DNA of 64,000 bases, taken from Mycobacterium sp. 852002-50816_SCH5313054-b (GTDB taxonomy: Bacteria; Actinomycetota; Actinomycetes; Mycobacteriales; Mycobacteriaceae). Position 1 is the first letter of the stretch. The number at the start of each line of letters is the position of its first letter. The translations under genes and the position numbers were made by a program. Where the stretch lies: positions 1 to 64,000 of the forward strand of contig NZ_LZIC01000126.1 in NCBI RefSeq assembly GCF_001667185.1. Reading direction: 5' to 3'. Below the pieces are notes generated by a model. The model was not told the DNA's origin and searched no databases. It saw only the letters and a list, made by a program, of their open reading frames with translations. This document shows positions 1-8,043 of the stretch, piece after piece.

Positions 1-330
1 CCTCCCCCGCCGCCCGCCGATCCGGCACCGCCGGTGCAGCTGGCCTCCTTTGGCCAACCTGCGCCTGCCCCGGATGCGCCGCCGGCTGCCCCGGCCGCTC
101 CGGCGCCGCCCGCCGACGCCCTGCCGCCCGCGCCTCCTGCAGACGCGCCGGTACCGCCGCCCGCGGATGTGCCTCCCGCGCCTCCCGCGGACGCACCGGA
201 CGTCGACCCGCAAACGCGGCACGCATCGCAGGTCGGCTACACGAGGCAACTGTGGGAAGCGATCCGCGGCGCGGACATCCACGGGAACGACGCGCTGGAC
301 GCCCTGGCGCAGCCGCCTCAGGCCGGCTGA
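1..330 (+). CDS. rpfA: Resuscitation-promoting factor RpfA, C-terminal part (cut by window edge)
   Basis: Reading frame 1 is open from the first base to a TGA at 328-330, so only the last 109 residues are present. They consist of a long Pro/Ala-rich stretch with repeated PPAPPADAP-like units, followed by a short conserved tail (YTRQLWEAIRGADIHGNDAL). This Pro/Ala repeat plus tail is what I recall from the end of mycobacterial RpfA, a secreted cell-wall muralytic factor involved in exit from dormancy. The catalytic Rpf domain would lie to the left of the window. The neighbouring molybdopterin genes in convergent orientation support the assignment, since rpfA borders moaE2 in M. tuberculosis. 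Confidence 0.85.
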   Translation, partial: PPPPPADPAPPVQLASFGQPAPAPDAPPAAPAAPAPPADALPPAPPADAPVPPPADVPPAPPADAPDVDPQTRHASQVGYTRQLWEAIRGADIHGNDALDALAQPPQAG

Positions 331-340
331 TTTTCGGCCG

Positions 341-766
341 CTAGGCCGAGCCGACCCATTCTTCGGTTCCGTCGTCGAAGAACTGGTGCTTCCACACCGG
401 TAGCCGCGCCTTGATGGTGTCGACCAGCCGGGCGCAGGTATCGAATGCCGCGCCGCGATGGTCGGCGGCCACTGCGGACACCAGCGCGGCCTCCCCGATG
501 TGCAGCACGCCGATACGGTGGCTGGCGGCGATGGCTCGCACGCCGCTGGCCTCCTCAGCGATCTCGGCCACCACCTGGGCAAGGACCTGCTCGGCCGAGG
601 GGTGCGCGGAGTACTCCAGCCGCACCACCCGGCGGCCGCCGTCGTGGTCGCGGATCATGCCGACGAAGCCGACGACGGCTCCAGCCGACTGATGGCCCAC
701 CAACTCTTCGTGCTCCGCCAAAAATATCGGCTCTTCGCTGATGGCGGCGCGCAAGACGCGCGTCAT
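341..766 (-). CDS. moaE2: Molybdopterin synthase large subunit MoaE2
   Basis: A 141-residue protein matching the usual length of MoaE. It carries the family features GFVGMIRDHDGGR near the N-terminus, the HRIG-x-LHIGE core and the C-terminal PVWKHQFFDDGTEEWVG segment with the conserved lysines. MoaE pairs with a MoaD subunit to insert sulfur into cyclic pyranopterin monophosphate and form molybdopterin. It is the last gene of a moaC2-mog-moaE2 operon. Its ATG overlaps the mog stop codon by four bases (ATGA), indicating translational coupling. No MoaD is encoded nearby. Confidence 0.93.
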   Translation of the reverse strand: MTRVLRAAISEEPIFLAEHEELVGHQSAGAVVGFVGMIRDHDGGRRVVRLEYSAHPSAEQVLAQVVAEIAEEASGVRAIAASHRIGVLHIGEAALVSAVAADHRGAAFDTCARLVDTIKARLPVWKHQFFDDGTEEWVGSA

Positions 767-1245
767 CGCTCGTGGTCCCCGCCCGCGAGTTGATCGAGCG
801 CGTGGTCGAGAACGTCGGCGAGCACCCCGAGGCCGTCGCGTACCCCGCCGGGCGAACCCGGCAGATTGACGATCAGCGTCCGGCCGGCCACGCCGCAGAC
901 GCCGCGCGACAGCACCGACGTCGGCACCTTGGGCAGCCCCGAGCGGCGGATGGCGTCGGCCAGCCCCGGAATCATGTAGTCCAGCACCGCCACGGTCTGG
1001 TCCGGGGTGCTGTCGCTGGGCGAGATGCCGGTGCCGCCCGAGGTGATGATCAGGTCGACCTCGGCGTCCAGCGCGACGCGCAGCGCCTCCCCGACCGGCT
1101 CCCCATCCGCCACCACCTCGGGCTGTACGGACGAAAACCCTTGTTGCTCAAGCCATTCTGTGATAATCGGCCCACATCGGTCGTCGTACACACCGGCCGA
1201 CGCGCGGGTCGAAGCGATGATCACTCGTGCAGATCGCGCGCCCAT
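763..1245 (-). CDS. mog: Molybdopterin biosynthesis protein Mog (MogA/MoaB family)
   Basis: A 160-residue MogA/MoaB-family protein, expected to adenylylate molybdopterin before molybdate insertion. Visible motifs are the IIASTRASAGVYDD start, TSGGTGISPSDSTPDQT (the GGTG nucleotide/MPT site) and VNLPGSPGG near the C-terminus. The frame is open further upstream, but the ATG at 1245 is chosen because it overlaps the moaC2 stop by one base (TGATG) and gives a normal family length. Its 3' end overlaps moaE2 by four bases, so the three genes are tightly coupled. Confidence 0.92.
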   Translation of the reverse strand: MGARSARVIIASTRASAGVYDDRCGPIITEWLEQQGFSSVQPEVVADGEPVGEALRVALDAEVDLIITSGGTGISPSDSTPDQTVAVLDYMIPGLADAIRRSGLPKVPTSVLSRGVCGVAGRTLIVNLPGSPGGVRDGLGVLADVLDHALDQLAGGDHER

Positions 1246-1772
1246 CACCTCTCCCAACTTCCGCTTTTGCCGCCCTGCTTGCGCAATACCCGAATGTCGT
1301 CGATGCGTGCTGCGGGGTCCACCGCTTTGATCATGTCGTAGAGCGTGAGCCCGACGACGCTGACGGCGGTCAGCGCCTCCATCTCCACTCCGGTGCGGTC
1401 GGTGCTGCGCACGGTCGCGGTGATCTCGATGTCCGAGTCGCCGATAGCGAAATCGATGTCGACGCCGGTGAGCGCGAGCTGATGGCACAGCGGGATCAGA
1501 TCGCTGGTGCGCTTTGCCGCCAGGATCCCGGCCACCCGTGCGGTGGCCAATGCGTCGCCCTTGGGCAGGCCGCCGGTCGAGATCAAAGCCACGACCTGCG
1601 GCGAGGTGCGCAAGGCGCCCGCGGCGACGGCGGTGCGCTTCGTGGCGCCCTTTTCGGTGACGTCGACCATGTGCGCGGCGCCGCGCTCGTCCACATGCGA
1701 GAGCGTGCCCGACCGGGAATCCGGCGACTCCCGGGTTGCCGAGGCCTTCGAGGCCTCAGAGGCCCTAGCCAT
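1245..1772 (-). CDS. moaC2: Cyclic pyranopterin monophosphate synthase MoaC2
   Basis: A 175-residue MoaC-family protein, slightly longer than usual through a 22-residue Ser/Ala-rich N-terminal extension. Family motifs are clear: LSHVD, MVDV, KGDAL, the ARVAGILAAKRTSDLIPLCH block, and TDRTGVEMEALTAVSVVGLTLYDM, which hold the catalytic Lys/His/Glu set of the family. MoaC converts the 3',8-cyclo-GTP product of MoaA into cPMP. It is the first gene of the moaC2-mog-moaE2 operon. The true start could be an internal codon closer to the conserved LSHVD. Confidence 0.92.
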   Translation of the reverse strand: MARASEASKASATRESPDSRSGTLSHVDERGAAHMVDVTEKGATKRTAVAAGALRTSPQVVALISTGGLPKGDALATARVAGILAAKRTSDLIPLCHQLALTGVDIDFAIGDSDIEITATVRSTDRTGVEMEALTAVSVVGLTLYDMIKAVDPAARIDDIRVLRKQGGKSGSWER

Positions 1773-1781
1773 CCAGGCGAC

Positions 1782-1991
1782 CTACCGGTTGACGACCGTG
1801 ACCGGGTGAACGTAGGGCAGGTCAGTCGCGGGCAGGGGGAACACCAGCTCACCAAAGGGCGACAACGCACCCGTCCGGTCGCTCACCAGCTCGCTCACGG
1901 CGTGGTCGTCCGGGTCCGTCGTCGGCCAGCCGTTGTCGACGTAGTTGGTTTTGCGTGCCTTGCCCTCAGCAGTGTCAGCCACGCGGTCCAT
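1782..1991 (-). CDS. Conserved small hypothetical protein (Rv0863-like)
   Basis: A 69-residue protein beginning MDRVADTAEGKARKTNYVDN and ending LPYVHPVTVVNR. From memory it matches the small mycobacterial protein Rv0863, which lies in the same place between moaC2 and the helicase. It has no transmembrane segment, cysteine or recognisable catalytic motif and is acidic in its middle part. The gene sits nine bases upstream of moaC2 on the same strand, so it probably heads that operon. The frame stays open upstream to 2087, but the extension is Arg/Ala/Thr-rich and would overlap the helicase promoter, so I prefer 1991. Confidence 0.6.
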   Translation of the reverse strand: MDRVADTAEGKARKTNYVDNGWPTTDPDDHAVSELVSDRTGALSPFGELVFPLPATDLPYVHPVTVVNR

Positions 1992-2086
1992 TCTGACAGG
2001 TCGCGCACGCGCGCGTGGCGCAAGGCCACTGGTCCGCGTGGTGAGCGTGGCCGTTGGGGCCGCCGACTGCTTTACGCTGGTCGGCA

Positions 2087-4336
2087 ATGACCGACAACAC
2101 CCCGGATATCCCGCTGGGGTCCTGGCTGGCCGACTTACCCGACGAGCGGCTGATCCGACTGCTGGAACTCCGGCCAGACCTCGCGCAGCCCCCGCCCGGC
2201 AGCATTGCCGCGTTGGCCGCGCGTGCTCAGGCGCGCCAATCGGTCAAGGCCGCCACCGACGACCTGGACTTTCTCGGGCTGGCGGTGCTCGACGCGCTGC
2301 TGGTACTGCAGGCCGATTCCGCCCCGGTGCCCACCGCCAAGCTGCTGGCCCTGATCGGCGAACGCGCCGCCGCGGCGGACGTGGAGGGCGCACTGGAGGA
2401 CCTCAGGCAGCGCGCTCTGGTGTGGGGCGACACCGCGGTCCGGGTGGCCGCCGACGCGGGCACCGCGTTGCCGTGGCATCCGGGCCAAGTGACGCTCGAG
2501 GACAGCTCCCGCACGGGCGAGGAGATCGCCGCCCTCGTCGACGGGCTCGACCGGGCGCAGCTCGACGTGCTGGACAAGCTGCTCGAGGGCTCGCCGATGG
2601 GTCGCACTCGCGACGCCGCGCCCGGCGCCCCGGCGGATCGGCCGGTGCCGCAGCTGCTGGCGCTCGGCCTGTTGCGGCGCATCGATGCCGAGACGGTGAT
2701 CTTGCCTCGCCACGTCGGGCAGGTGTTGCGCGGCGAGGACCCGGGCCCCCTGCAGCTGACCGCGCCCGACCCGGTCGTGTCGACCACCAGCATCGAGGAC
2801 GTCGACGCGGTGGCCGCCGGGGCTGTCATCGACGTGTTGCGCGAGCTCGACGTGCTGCTGCAGAACCTCGGCACCACACCGGTTTCCGAGCTGCGCAGCG
2901 GCGGACTGGGGATTCGTGACGTCAAGCGGCTGGCCAAAGCGACCGGCGTCGAGGAGCCGCGGCTGGGCCTGATCCTGGAGATCGCCGCCGCGGCGGGACT
3001 GATCGCCAGCGGCATGCCCGATCCGGAGCCCGCCCATGGCGAAGGCCCGTACTGGGCGCCCACGGCGGCCACCGAACGGTTCAGCGCGATGTCCCCCGCC
3101 GAGCGCTGGCACCTGCTGGCCAGCACCTGGCTCGACCTGCCGAGCCGGCCGGCGTTGATCGGCACCCGCGGTCCGGATGCCAAACCCTATGGCGCCCTGA
3201 CCGATTTGCTGTACTCGACGGCCGCTCCGCTGGATCGCCGACTGTTGCTGGGCATGCTGTGCGGGCTGCCGCCCGGCGCCGGCGTCGACGCGGTGAGGGG
3301 GTCGGCGACGCTGATCTGGCGGCGACCGCGCTGGGCCAGGCGGCTGCAGCCCAAACCCGTCGCCGATCTGCTGGCCGAAAGCCACGCGCTGGGCGTGGTG
3401 GGTCGCGGGGCGATCAGCACGCCCGGCCGGGCGCTGCTGGAGGAAGACGGCGACCCGGAGATCGCGGTGCGCGCGATGGCGCGGGCGATGCCCGCCCCGA
3501 TCGACCACTTCCTGGTGCAGGCCGATCTGACCGTGGTGGTGCCCGGGCCGCTGCAACGCGACCTCGCCGACGACCTGGCCGCGGTCGCCACCGTCGAATC
3601 GGCCGGCACGGCGATGGTGTACCGCATCAGCGAGCAGTCGATCCGGCACGCACTCGACATCGGCAAGACCCGCGACTGGATGCACGACCTGTTCGGAAAG
3701 CACTCTAAAACCCCTGTGCCGCAAGGGCTTACCTATCTCATCGACGACGCGGCCCGTCGGCATGGCCAGCTGCGCATCGGCATGGCCACGTCGTTCGTGC
3801 GGTGCGAGGACCCGGCGCTGCTGGCACAGGCCGTGGCGGCGGCCGAGGAGCTGCAGTTGCGTGCGCTGGCGCCGACGGTGGCGGTGTCGCCCGCGCCGAT
3901 CGCCGAGGTGCTGGTCGCGTTGCGCAAGGCGGGCTTCGCCCCGGCCGCCGAGGACTCCACCGGCTCCATCGTCGATGTCCGGCCGCGCGGGGCCAGGGTG
4001 CCCACACCGCAGCAGCGCAGGCCGTACCGCCCGCCGCCGCGGCCCAGCAGCGAGACGCTGAACGCCGTCGTCTCGGTGCTGCGGAAGGTGACCGCCGCAC
4101 CCTTCGGAAACATCCGCGTCGACCCGGCGGTCACCATGTCGCTGCTGCAGCGAGCGGCCAGGGTCCAGGACACACTGGTGATCGGTTACCTCGACGCCGC
4201 CGGTGTGGCCACGCAGCGGGTGGTGTCGCCGATCACAATAAAAGGCGGGCAGCTGGTGGCCTTCGACTCGGCGTCGGGGCGGTTGCGTGACTTCGCCATC
4301 CACCGCATCACGTCGGTGGTGTCGGGGAACGACTGA
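2087..4336 (+). CDS. XPB/Ssl2-like helicase accessory protein (Rv0862c-like)
   Basis: A 749-residue conserved protein that immediately precedes xpb. It resembles Rv0862c, annotated as carrying a helicase C-terminal/XPB-Ssl2 N-terminal type domain. I see no Walker A or DEAD/DEVH motif, so it is unlikely to be a helicase on its own. The C-terminal third (PYRPPPRPSSETLNAVVSVLRK, then IGYLDAAGVATQRVVSPI) looks like a WYL/Sm-fold module, which is my inference. The ATG at 2087 has no Shine-Dalgarno sequence, but a TACGCT hexamer at 2073-2078 would place transcription at or near the ATG (leaderless). It ends 11 bases before xpb, so the two are probably co-transcribed. Confidence 0.8.
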   Translation: MTDNTPDIPLGSWLADLPDERLIRLLELRPDLAQPPPGSIAALAARAQARQSVKAATDDLDFLGLAVLDALLVLQADSAPVPTAKLLALIGERAAAADVEGALEDLRQRALVWGDTAVRVAADAGTALPWHPGQVTLEDSSRTGEEIAALVDGLDRAQLDVLDKLLEGSPMGRTRDAAPGAPADRPVPQLLALGLLRRIDAETVILPRHVGQVLRGEDPGPLQLTAPDPVVSTTSIEDVDAVAAGAVIDVLRELDVLLQNLGTTPVSELRSGGLGIRDVKRLAKATGVEEPRLGLILEIAAAAGLIASGMPDPEPAHGEGPYWAPTAATERFSAMSPAERWHLLASTWLDLPSRPALIGTRGPDAKPYGALTDLLYSTAAPLDRRLLLGMLCGLPPGAGVDAVRGSATLIWRRPRWARRLQPKPVADLLAESHALGVVGRGAISTPGRALLEEDGDPEIAVRAMARAMPAPIDHFLVQADLTVVVPGPLQRDLADDLAAVATVESAGTAMVYRISEQSIRHALDIGKTRDWMHDLFGKHSKTPVPQGLTYLIDDAARRHGQLRIGMATSFVRCEDPALLAQAVAAAEELQLRALAPTVAVSPAPIAEVLVALRKAGFAPAAEDSTGSIVDVRPRGARVPTPQQRRPYRPPPRPSSETLNAVVSVLRKVTAAPFGNIRVDPAVTMSLLQRAARVQDTLVIGYLDAAGVATQRVVSPITIKGGQLVAFDSASGRLRDFAIHRITSVVSGND

Positions 4337-4347
4337 ATAATGGTGAG

Positions 4348-5997
4348 ATGACCGACGGACCCTTGATCGTGCAGTCCGACAAGACGGTGCTGCTCGAGGT
4401 CGATCACGAGCTGGCCGGCGAGGCACGCGCCGCCATCGCGCCGTTCGCCGAGCTGGAGCGCGCACCCGAACACGTGCACACCTACCGCATCACACCGCTG
4501 GCGCTGTGGAACGCCCGTGCCGCCGGCCACGACGCCGAGCAGGTCGTAGACGCGCTGGTCAGCTTCTCCCGCTACGCCGTGCCTCAGCCGCTGCTGGTCG
4601 ACATCGTCGACACGATGGCCCGCTACGGCCGGCTGCAATTGGTCAAGCACCCGGCGCACGGCCTGACGCTGGTCAGCCTGGATCGCGCGGTGCTCGAGGA
4701 GGTGCTGCGCCACAAGAAGATCGCGCCAATGCTCGGCGCCCGGATCGACGATGACACCGTCGTCGTCCACAACAGCGAGCGGGGCCGCGTCAAGCAGATG
4801 CTCCTGAAGATCGGCTGGCCCGCAGAGGATCTCGCCGGTTACGTCGACGGCGAGGCTCACCCGATCAGCCTGGATCAGGACGGCTGGCACCTGCGCGACT
4901 ACCAGCAGCTGGCCACGGACTCGTTCTGGGCCGGCGGCTCCGGGGTGGTGGTGCTCCCCTGCGGCGCGGGCAAAACGCTGGTCGGCGCCGCCGCGATGGC
5001 GAAAGCGGGCGCGACGACGCTGATCCTGGTCACGAACATCGTCGCCGCGCGGCAGTGGAAACGCGAGCTGGTCGCTCGCACCTCGCTGACCGGGGACGAG
5101 ATCGGCGAATACTCCGGCGAACGCAAGGAGATCCGGCCGGTCACCATCTCGACGTACCAGATGGTCACCCGCCGCACCAAGGGTGAGTACCGGCATCTGG
5201 AGCTTTTCGACAGCCGCGACTGGGGGCTGATCATCTACGACGAGGTGCACCTGCTGCCGGCGCCGGTGTTCCGGATGACCGCCGACCTGCAGTCCAAGCG
5301 GCGGCTGGGCCTGACGGCCACGTTGATCCGCGAGGACGGCCGCGAGGGTGATGTCTTTTCGTTGATCGGCCCGAAGCGCTACGACGCGCCCTGGAAGGAC
5401 ATCGAGGCGCAGGGCTGGATCGCGCCCGCCGAGTGCGTCGAGGTGCGGGTCACCATGACCGACAGCGAGCGGATGACGTACGCGACGGCCGAACCCGAAG
5501 AGCGGTACCGGCTGTGCTCGACGGTTCACACCAAGATCGCGGTGGTCAAGTCGATTCTGGAAAAGCATCCCGGCGAGCAGACGCTGGTTATCGGCGCCTA
5601 CCTGGATCAGCTCGACGAGCTCGGCGCGGAACTCAATGCCCCGGTGATCCAGGGGTCCACCCGGACCAAGGAACGCGAGGCGCTGTTCGACGCCTTCCGC
5701 CGCGGCGAGGTGTCGACGCTGGTGGTGTCCAAGGTCGCCAACTTCTCCATCGACCTGCCGGAAGCCTCTGTGGCGGTGCAGGTTTCGGGTACGTTCGGTT
5801 CGCGCCAGGAGGAGGCGCAGCGGCTGGGCCGGCTGCTTCGGCCCAAGGCCGGCGGCGGCGGCGCCATCTTCTATTCCGTGGTGGCCCGCGACAGCCTGGA
5901 CGCCGAGTACGCCGCGCACCGCCAGCGCTTCCTGGCCGAGCAGGGCTACGGCTACGTCATCCGCGACGCGGACGACCTGCTGGGACCCGCGATTTAG
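4348..5997 (+). CDS. ercc3: DNA repair helicase XPB (Ercc3)
   Basis: A 549-residue superfamily 2 DNA helicase. Motif I is LPCGAGKTLVG (K209), motif II is DEVH at 298-301 (IIYDEVHLLPAP), motif III is GLTATLIREDG, and the C-terminal RecA lobe contains IQGSTRTKEREALFDAFRRGE, VVSKVANFSIDLPEA and QEEAQRLGRLLRP (motif VI). The N-terminal 180 residues form the damage-recognition type domain of XPB. It is a 3'-5' ATP-dependent helicase related to eukaryotic TFIIH XPB; mycobacterial homologues are thought to act in DNA repair. It follows the Rv0862c-like gene with an 11-base gap. Confidence 0.95.
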   Translation: MTDGPLIVQSDKTVLLEVDHELAGEARAAIAPFAELERAPEHVHTYRITPLALWNARAAGHDAEQVVDALVSFSRYAVPQPLLVDIVDTMARYGRLQLVKHPAHGLTLVSLDRAVLEEVLRHKKIAPMLGARIDDDTVVVHNSERGRVKQMLLKIGWPAEDLAGYVDGEAHPISLDQDGWHLRDYQQLATDSFWAGGSGVVVLPCGAGKTLVGAAAMAKAGATTLILVTNIVAARQWKRELVARTSLTGDEIGEYSGERKEIRPVTISTYQMVTRRTKGEYRHLELFDSRDWGLIIYDEVHLLPAPVFRMTADLQSKRRLGLTATLIREDGREGDVFSLIGPKRYDAPWKDIEAQGWIAPAECVEVRVTMTDSERMTYATAEPEERYRLCSTVHTKIAVVKSILEKHPGEQTLVIGAYLDQLDELGAELNAPVIQGSTRTKEREALFDAFRRGEVSTLVVSKVANFSIDLPEASVAVQVSGTFGSRQEEAQRLGRLLRPKAGGGGAIFYSVVARDSLDAEYAAHRQRFLAEQGYGYVIRDADDLLGPAI

Positions 5998-6006
5998 CGC
6001 GAGCAG

Positions 6007-7152
6007 CTAGAGCGACAGGATCGTGGCCGACGCGGTGCCCGGCGCGCCGTACACCTGCGCCAGGCCGACGCGCGGGTTGCCGGGCACCTGGCGCTCCCCG
6101 GCCTCGCCGCGCAGCTGGCGCACCAGCTCGTGCATCTGCCGCAGGCCCGAGGCGCCGATCGGCTCACCGTTGGCGATCAGGCCGCCGTCGGTGTTGACCG
6201 GCATCGAGCCGTGGATTTCGGTGGCACCGTCGGCCACCAACTTCTCCTGCTCGCCGTCGGCGCACAGGCCCGTCTCGGCCATGTGGATGACCTCGTTGCC
6301 GGCATCGGTGTCCTGCAGCTGGGCGACGTCGACGTCCTCGGGCCCGATGCCCGCCGCCTCGTACGCGGCCTTGGCCGCGTACACCGTCGGCGAGACGTCC
6401 TCGTCCGGCGGAGCGAAGGTGGCGTGCACCTCGTAGGCGCCGTAACGCCTGGTCCGGATCTCGCAGGCGCGCACATAGACCGGTTTGTCGGTGAACTTGT
6501 GCGCCATGTCGGCGCGGCACATGATCACCGCGGCGGCGCCCTCGTCGGGCGCGCAGAACATGTACTGGGTAAGCGGGTAGTTGAGCACGGCCGAGTTGAG
6601 GATCTCTTCCTCGGGAATCGGCTTGCGGCGGAACGCATTCGGATTCAGCGCGCCGTTGCGGAAGTTCTTCGCGGCGACCTTGGCCAGTGTGGCCTGGGAG
6701 ATGTTGTGGTCGTGGAGGTACTTGTTGGCCTTCATGCCGAAGAACTTGGTGGTGACGAACTGCCCGTTTTGCGCGTACCACTGCGGCAGCGCCAGCTTGG
6801 CGGGGTCGTCGGTGAACGCGCCGCGCGGGTGCTTGTCCAGGCCGATCGCGATGCCGATGTCGTACTTGCCCAGCCGGATGGTGTCGGCGGTCTGCTGAAT
6901 GGCGCTCGCCGCGGTGGCGCACGCGTTGAACACGTTGGTGAACGTGATCCCGGTCAGCCCGACCAGGCGGGTCACCGCGTCGGGGTTGGAGACCTCGTGG
7001 CTGCCCCCGAAGCCGAACTGGATGTCCTTCCAGCCCACACCGGCGTCGCTCAGCGCGGCGTGGATGGCCTCGGCCCCCATTTGCATTGCGGTCTTGTCGA
7101 ACCTGCCGAATGGATGCAGGCCCACGCCGATGATCGCCACGTCGTTCGTCAT
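6007..7152 (-). CDS. Thiolase-like lipid-transfer protein / acetyl-CoA acetyltransferase family
   Basis: A 381-residue protein of the SCP-x/thiolase-like (Ltp) group. It starts TNDVAIIGVGLHPFGRF, carries the nucleophile-region cysteine in VFNACATAASAIQ and ends with GAPGTASATILSL. Members work in beta-oxidation or as retro-aldolases on CoA thioesters with a small DUF35 partner, and such a partner is encoded immediately upstream (7168-7581), 15 bases away. The ATG at 7152 is chosen because AGGAG lies eight bases before it; the earlier GTG at 7161 sits inside that Shine-Dalgarno sequence. Substrate cannot be read from the sequence. Confidence 0.85.
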   Translation of the reverse strand: MTNDVAIIGVGLHPFGRFDKTAMQMGAEAIHAALSDAGVGWKDIQFGFGGSHEVSNPDAVTRLVGLTGITFTNVFNACATAASAIQQTADTIRLGKYDIGIAIGLDKHPRGAFTDDPAKLALPQWYAQNGQFVTTKFFGMKANKYLHDHNISQATLAKVAAKNFRNGALNPNAFRRKPIPEEEILNSAVLNYPLTQYMFCAPDEGAAAVIMCRADMAHKFTDKPVYVRACEIRTRRYGAYEVHATFAPPDEDVSPTVYAAKAAYEAAGIGPEDVDVAQLQDTDAGNEVIHMAETGLCADGEQEKLVADGATEIHGSMPVNTDGGLIANGEPIGASGLRQMHELVRQLRGEAGERQVPGNPRVGLAQVYGAPGTASATILSL

Positions 7153-7167
7153 CTGAAGCACTCCTTT

Positions 7168-7581
7168 CTAGACGGGCTGGAAGGCGAACGTCATGACCTC
7201 GGCGCCCTCTTCGTCGGTGGTCAACGGCACCATGGTCAGCTCGACCTCCTGACCGAATTGCAGCTTGGCCGGGTCGTTTTCGGTCAGCCGACCCTCGACC
7301 CGAATGATGTCGCCCAGCTGGACCAGGCCGACGCCGAACGGCACGAAGTCCTTACCGGTCGGACCGGCGAAGGGCGCCCCGGGCGGGAAACCCTGGGTGG
7401 TCCACGCGACCAGGGTCCCGCGGCGCGGCAACAACAACTCGGTCATCTCGCCCCCGCTGCAGCGCGGGCACCACTGCTGCACGGGAAAGGTCGTGGCACC
7501 GCAGCTGCCGCAGCGACTCCCGATGAGCTGTGGGTTCTCGTCGGGCCAGGTGGAGATTTCGGGGGCGAGTGCCTTCTGCAT
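7168..7581 (-). CDS. DUF35 / Zn-ribbon OB-fold acyl-CoA-associated protein
   Basis: A 137-residue protein with an N-terminal rubredoxin-like zinc ribbon (C24-x2-C27 ... C38-x2-C41) followed by an OB-fold of the DUF35 type (LLPRRGTLVAWTTQGFPP, then FVPFGVGLVQLGDIIRVEGRL). These proteins are obligate partners of thiolase-like enzymes such as the Ltp2 aldolase and bind CoA esters. The position directly upstream of the thiolase-like gene in one operon fits that role. All four metal cysteines are present. Confidence 0.88.
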   Translation of the reverse strand: MQKALAPEISTWPDENPQLIGSRCGSCGATTFPVQQWCPRCSGGEMTELLLPRRGTLVAWTTQGFPPGAPFAGPTGKDFVPFGVGLVQLGDIIRVEGRLTENDPAKLQFGQEVELTMVPLTTDEEGAEVMTFAFQPV

Positions 7582-7644
7582 CGAGGGATCCTCCAGGAGC
7601 GTCCACGGTGGGCAAAAGAATAGTGCTCACTGAACCGTATAACA

Positions 7645-7665
7645 GGTTTCCGAAAAGTGGAAACC
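7645..7665. promoter_or_regulatory. Inverted repeat upstream of the DUF35-thiolase operon
   Basis: GGTTTCC at 7645-7651 is repeated in perfect inverted form (GGAAACC) at 7659-7665, seven bases apart. It lies 64 bases upstream of the DUF35 start codon and 85 bases upstream of the divergent ABM gene. On the minus strand a TTATAC-like hexamer follows just downstream. The geometry fits an operator for a dimeric regulator, but no regulator is encoded beside it. Confidence 0.4.
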
Positions 7666-7749
7666 ACATTCTCGTCGGCATCCGGGCCCCCGCCCGGGCG
7701 GTTGGCCGCGCTATCTTGGCGAGGATCTGTGCGACGTGAGGAGACCACC

Positions 7750-8043
7750 ATGCCGGTGACGGTGACACTCGAACTCAGGCTGAAGCCCGACGCGGTGCAA
7801 GCGGCGCGCGAAGTGATGGGAAGGGCGCTCAAAGACACGCGCGCGTTCGCGGGCAACCTGCAGACCGACGTGCTCGTCGACGAGGACGACGAGGCGCACT
7901 GGCTGATCTATGAACTCTGGCAGAGCGTCGAGCACGACGAGGCGTATCGCGCCTTCCGGGCCGGTGAGGGGAAATTGACGGAGCTGCCTCCGCTGCTGGC
8001 CGCGCCGCCGGTCAAGACGCGCTACGTCACCACCGACATCTAG
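7750..8043 (+). CDS. ABM-domain (antibiotic biosynthesis monooxygenase-like) small protein
   Basis: A 97-residue protein with the dimeric ferredoxin-like fold signature of ABM proteins: VTVTLELRLKPDAVQAAREVMGRAL, a central TDVLVDEDDEAHWLIYELWQS strand pair, and a YRAF.AGEGKLTEL helix. Such proteins range from cofactor-free oxygenases to haem-degrading or signalling proteins, so the function is open. The ATG at 7750 has GAGGAG eight bases before it. The gene is divergent from the DUF35-thiolase operon, and its stop codon directly abuts that of the convergent LLM oxidoreductase. Confidence 0.75.
   Translation: MPVTVTLELRLKPDAVQAAREVMGRALKDTRAFAGNLQTDVLVDEDDEAHWLIYELWQSVEHDEAYRAFRAGEGKLTELPPLLAAPPVKTRYVTTDI

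Noticed and set aside
2135..4465. A 776-codon open frame on the minus strand opposite the helicase-like gene
   Set aside because: It is a GC-skewed antisense frame rich in Arg, His, Gln and Gly with no fold or motif; the plus-strand protein is conserved.
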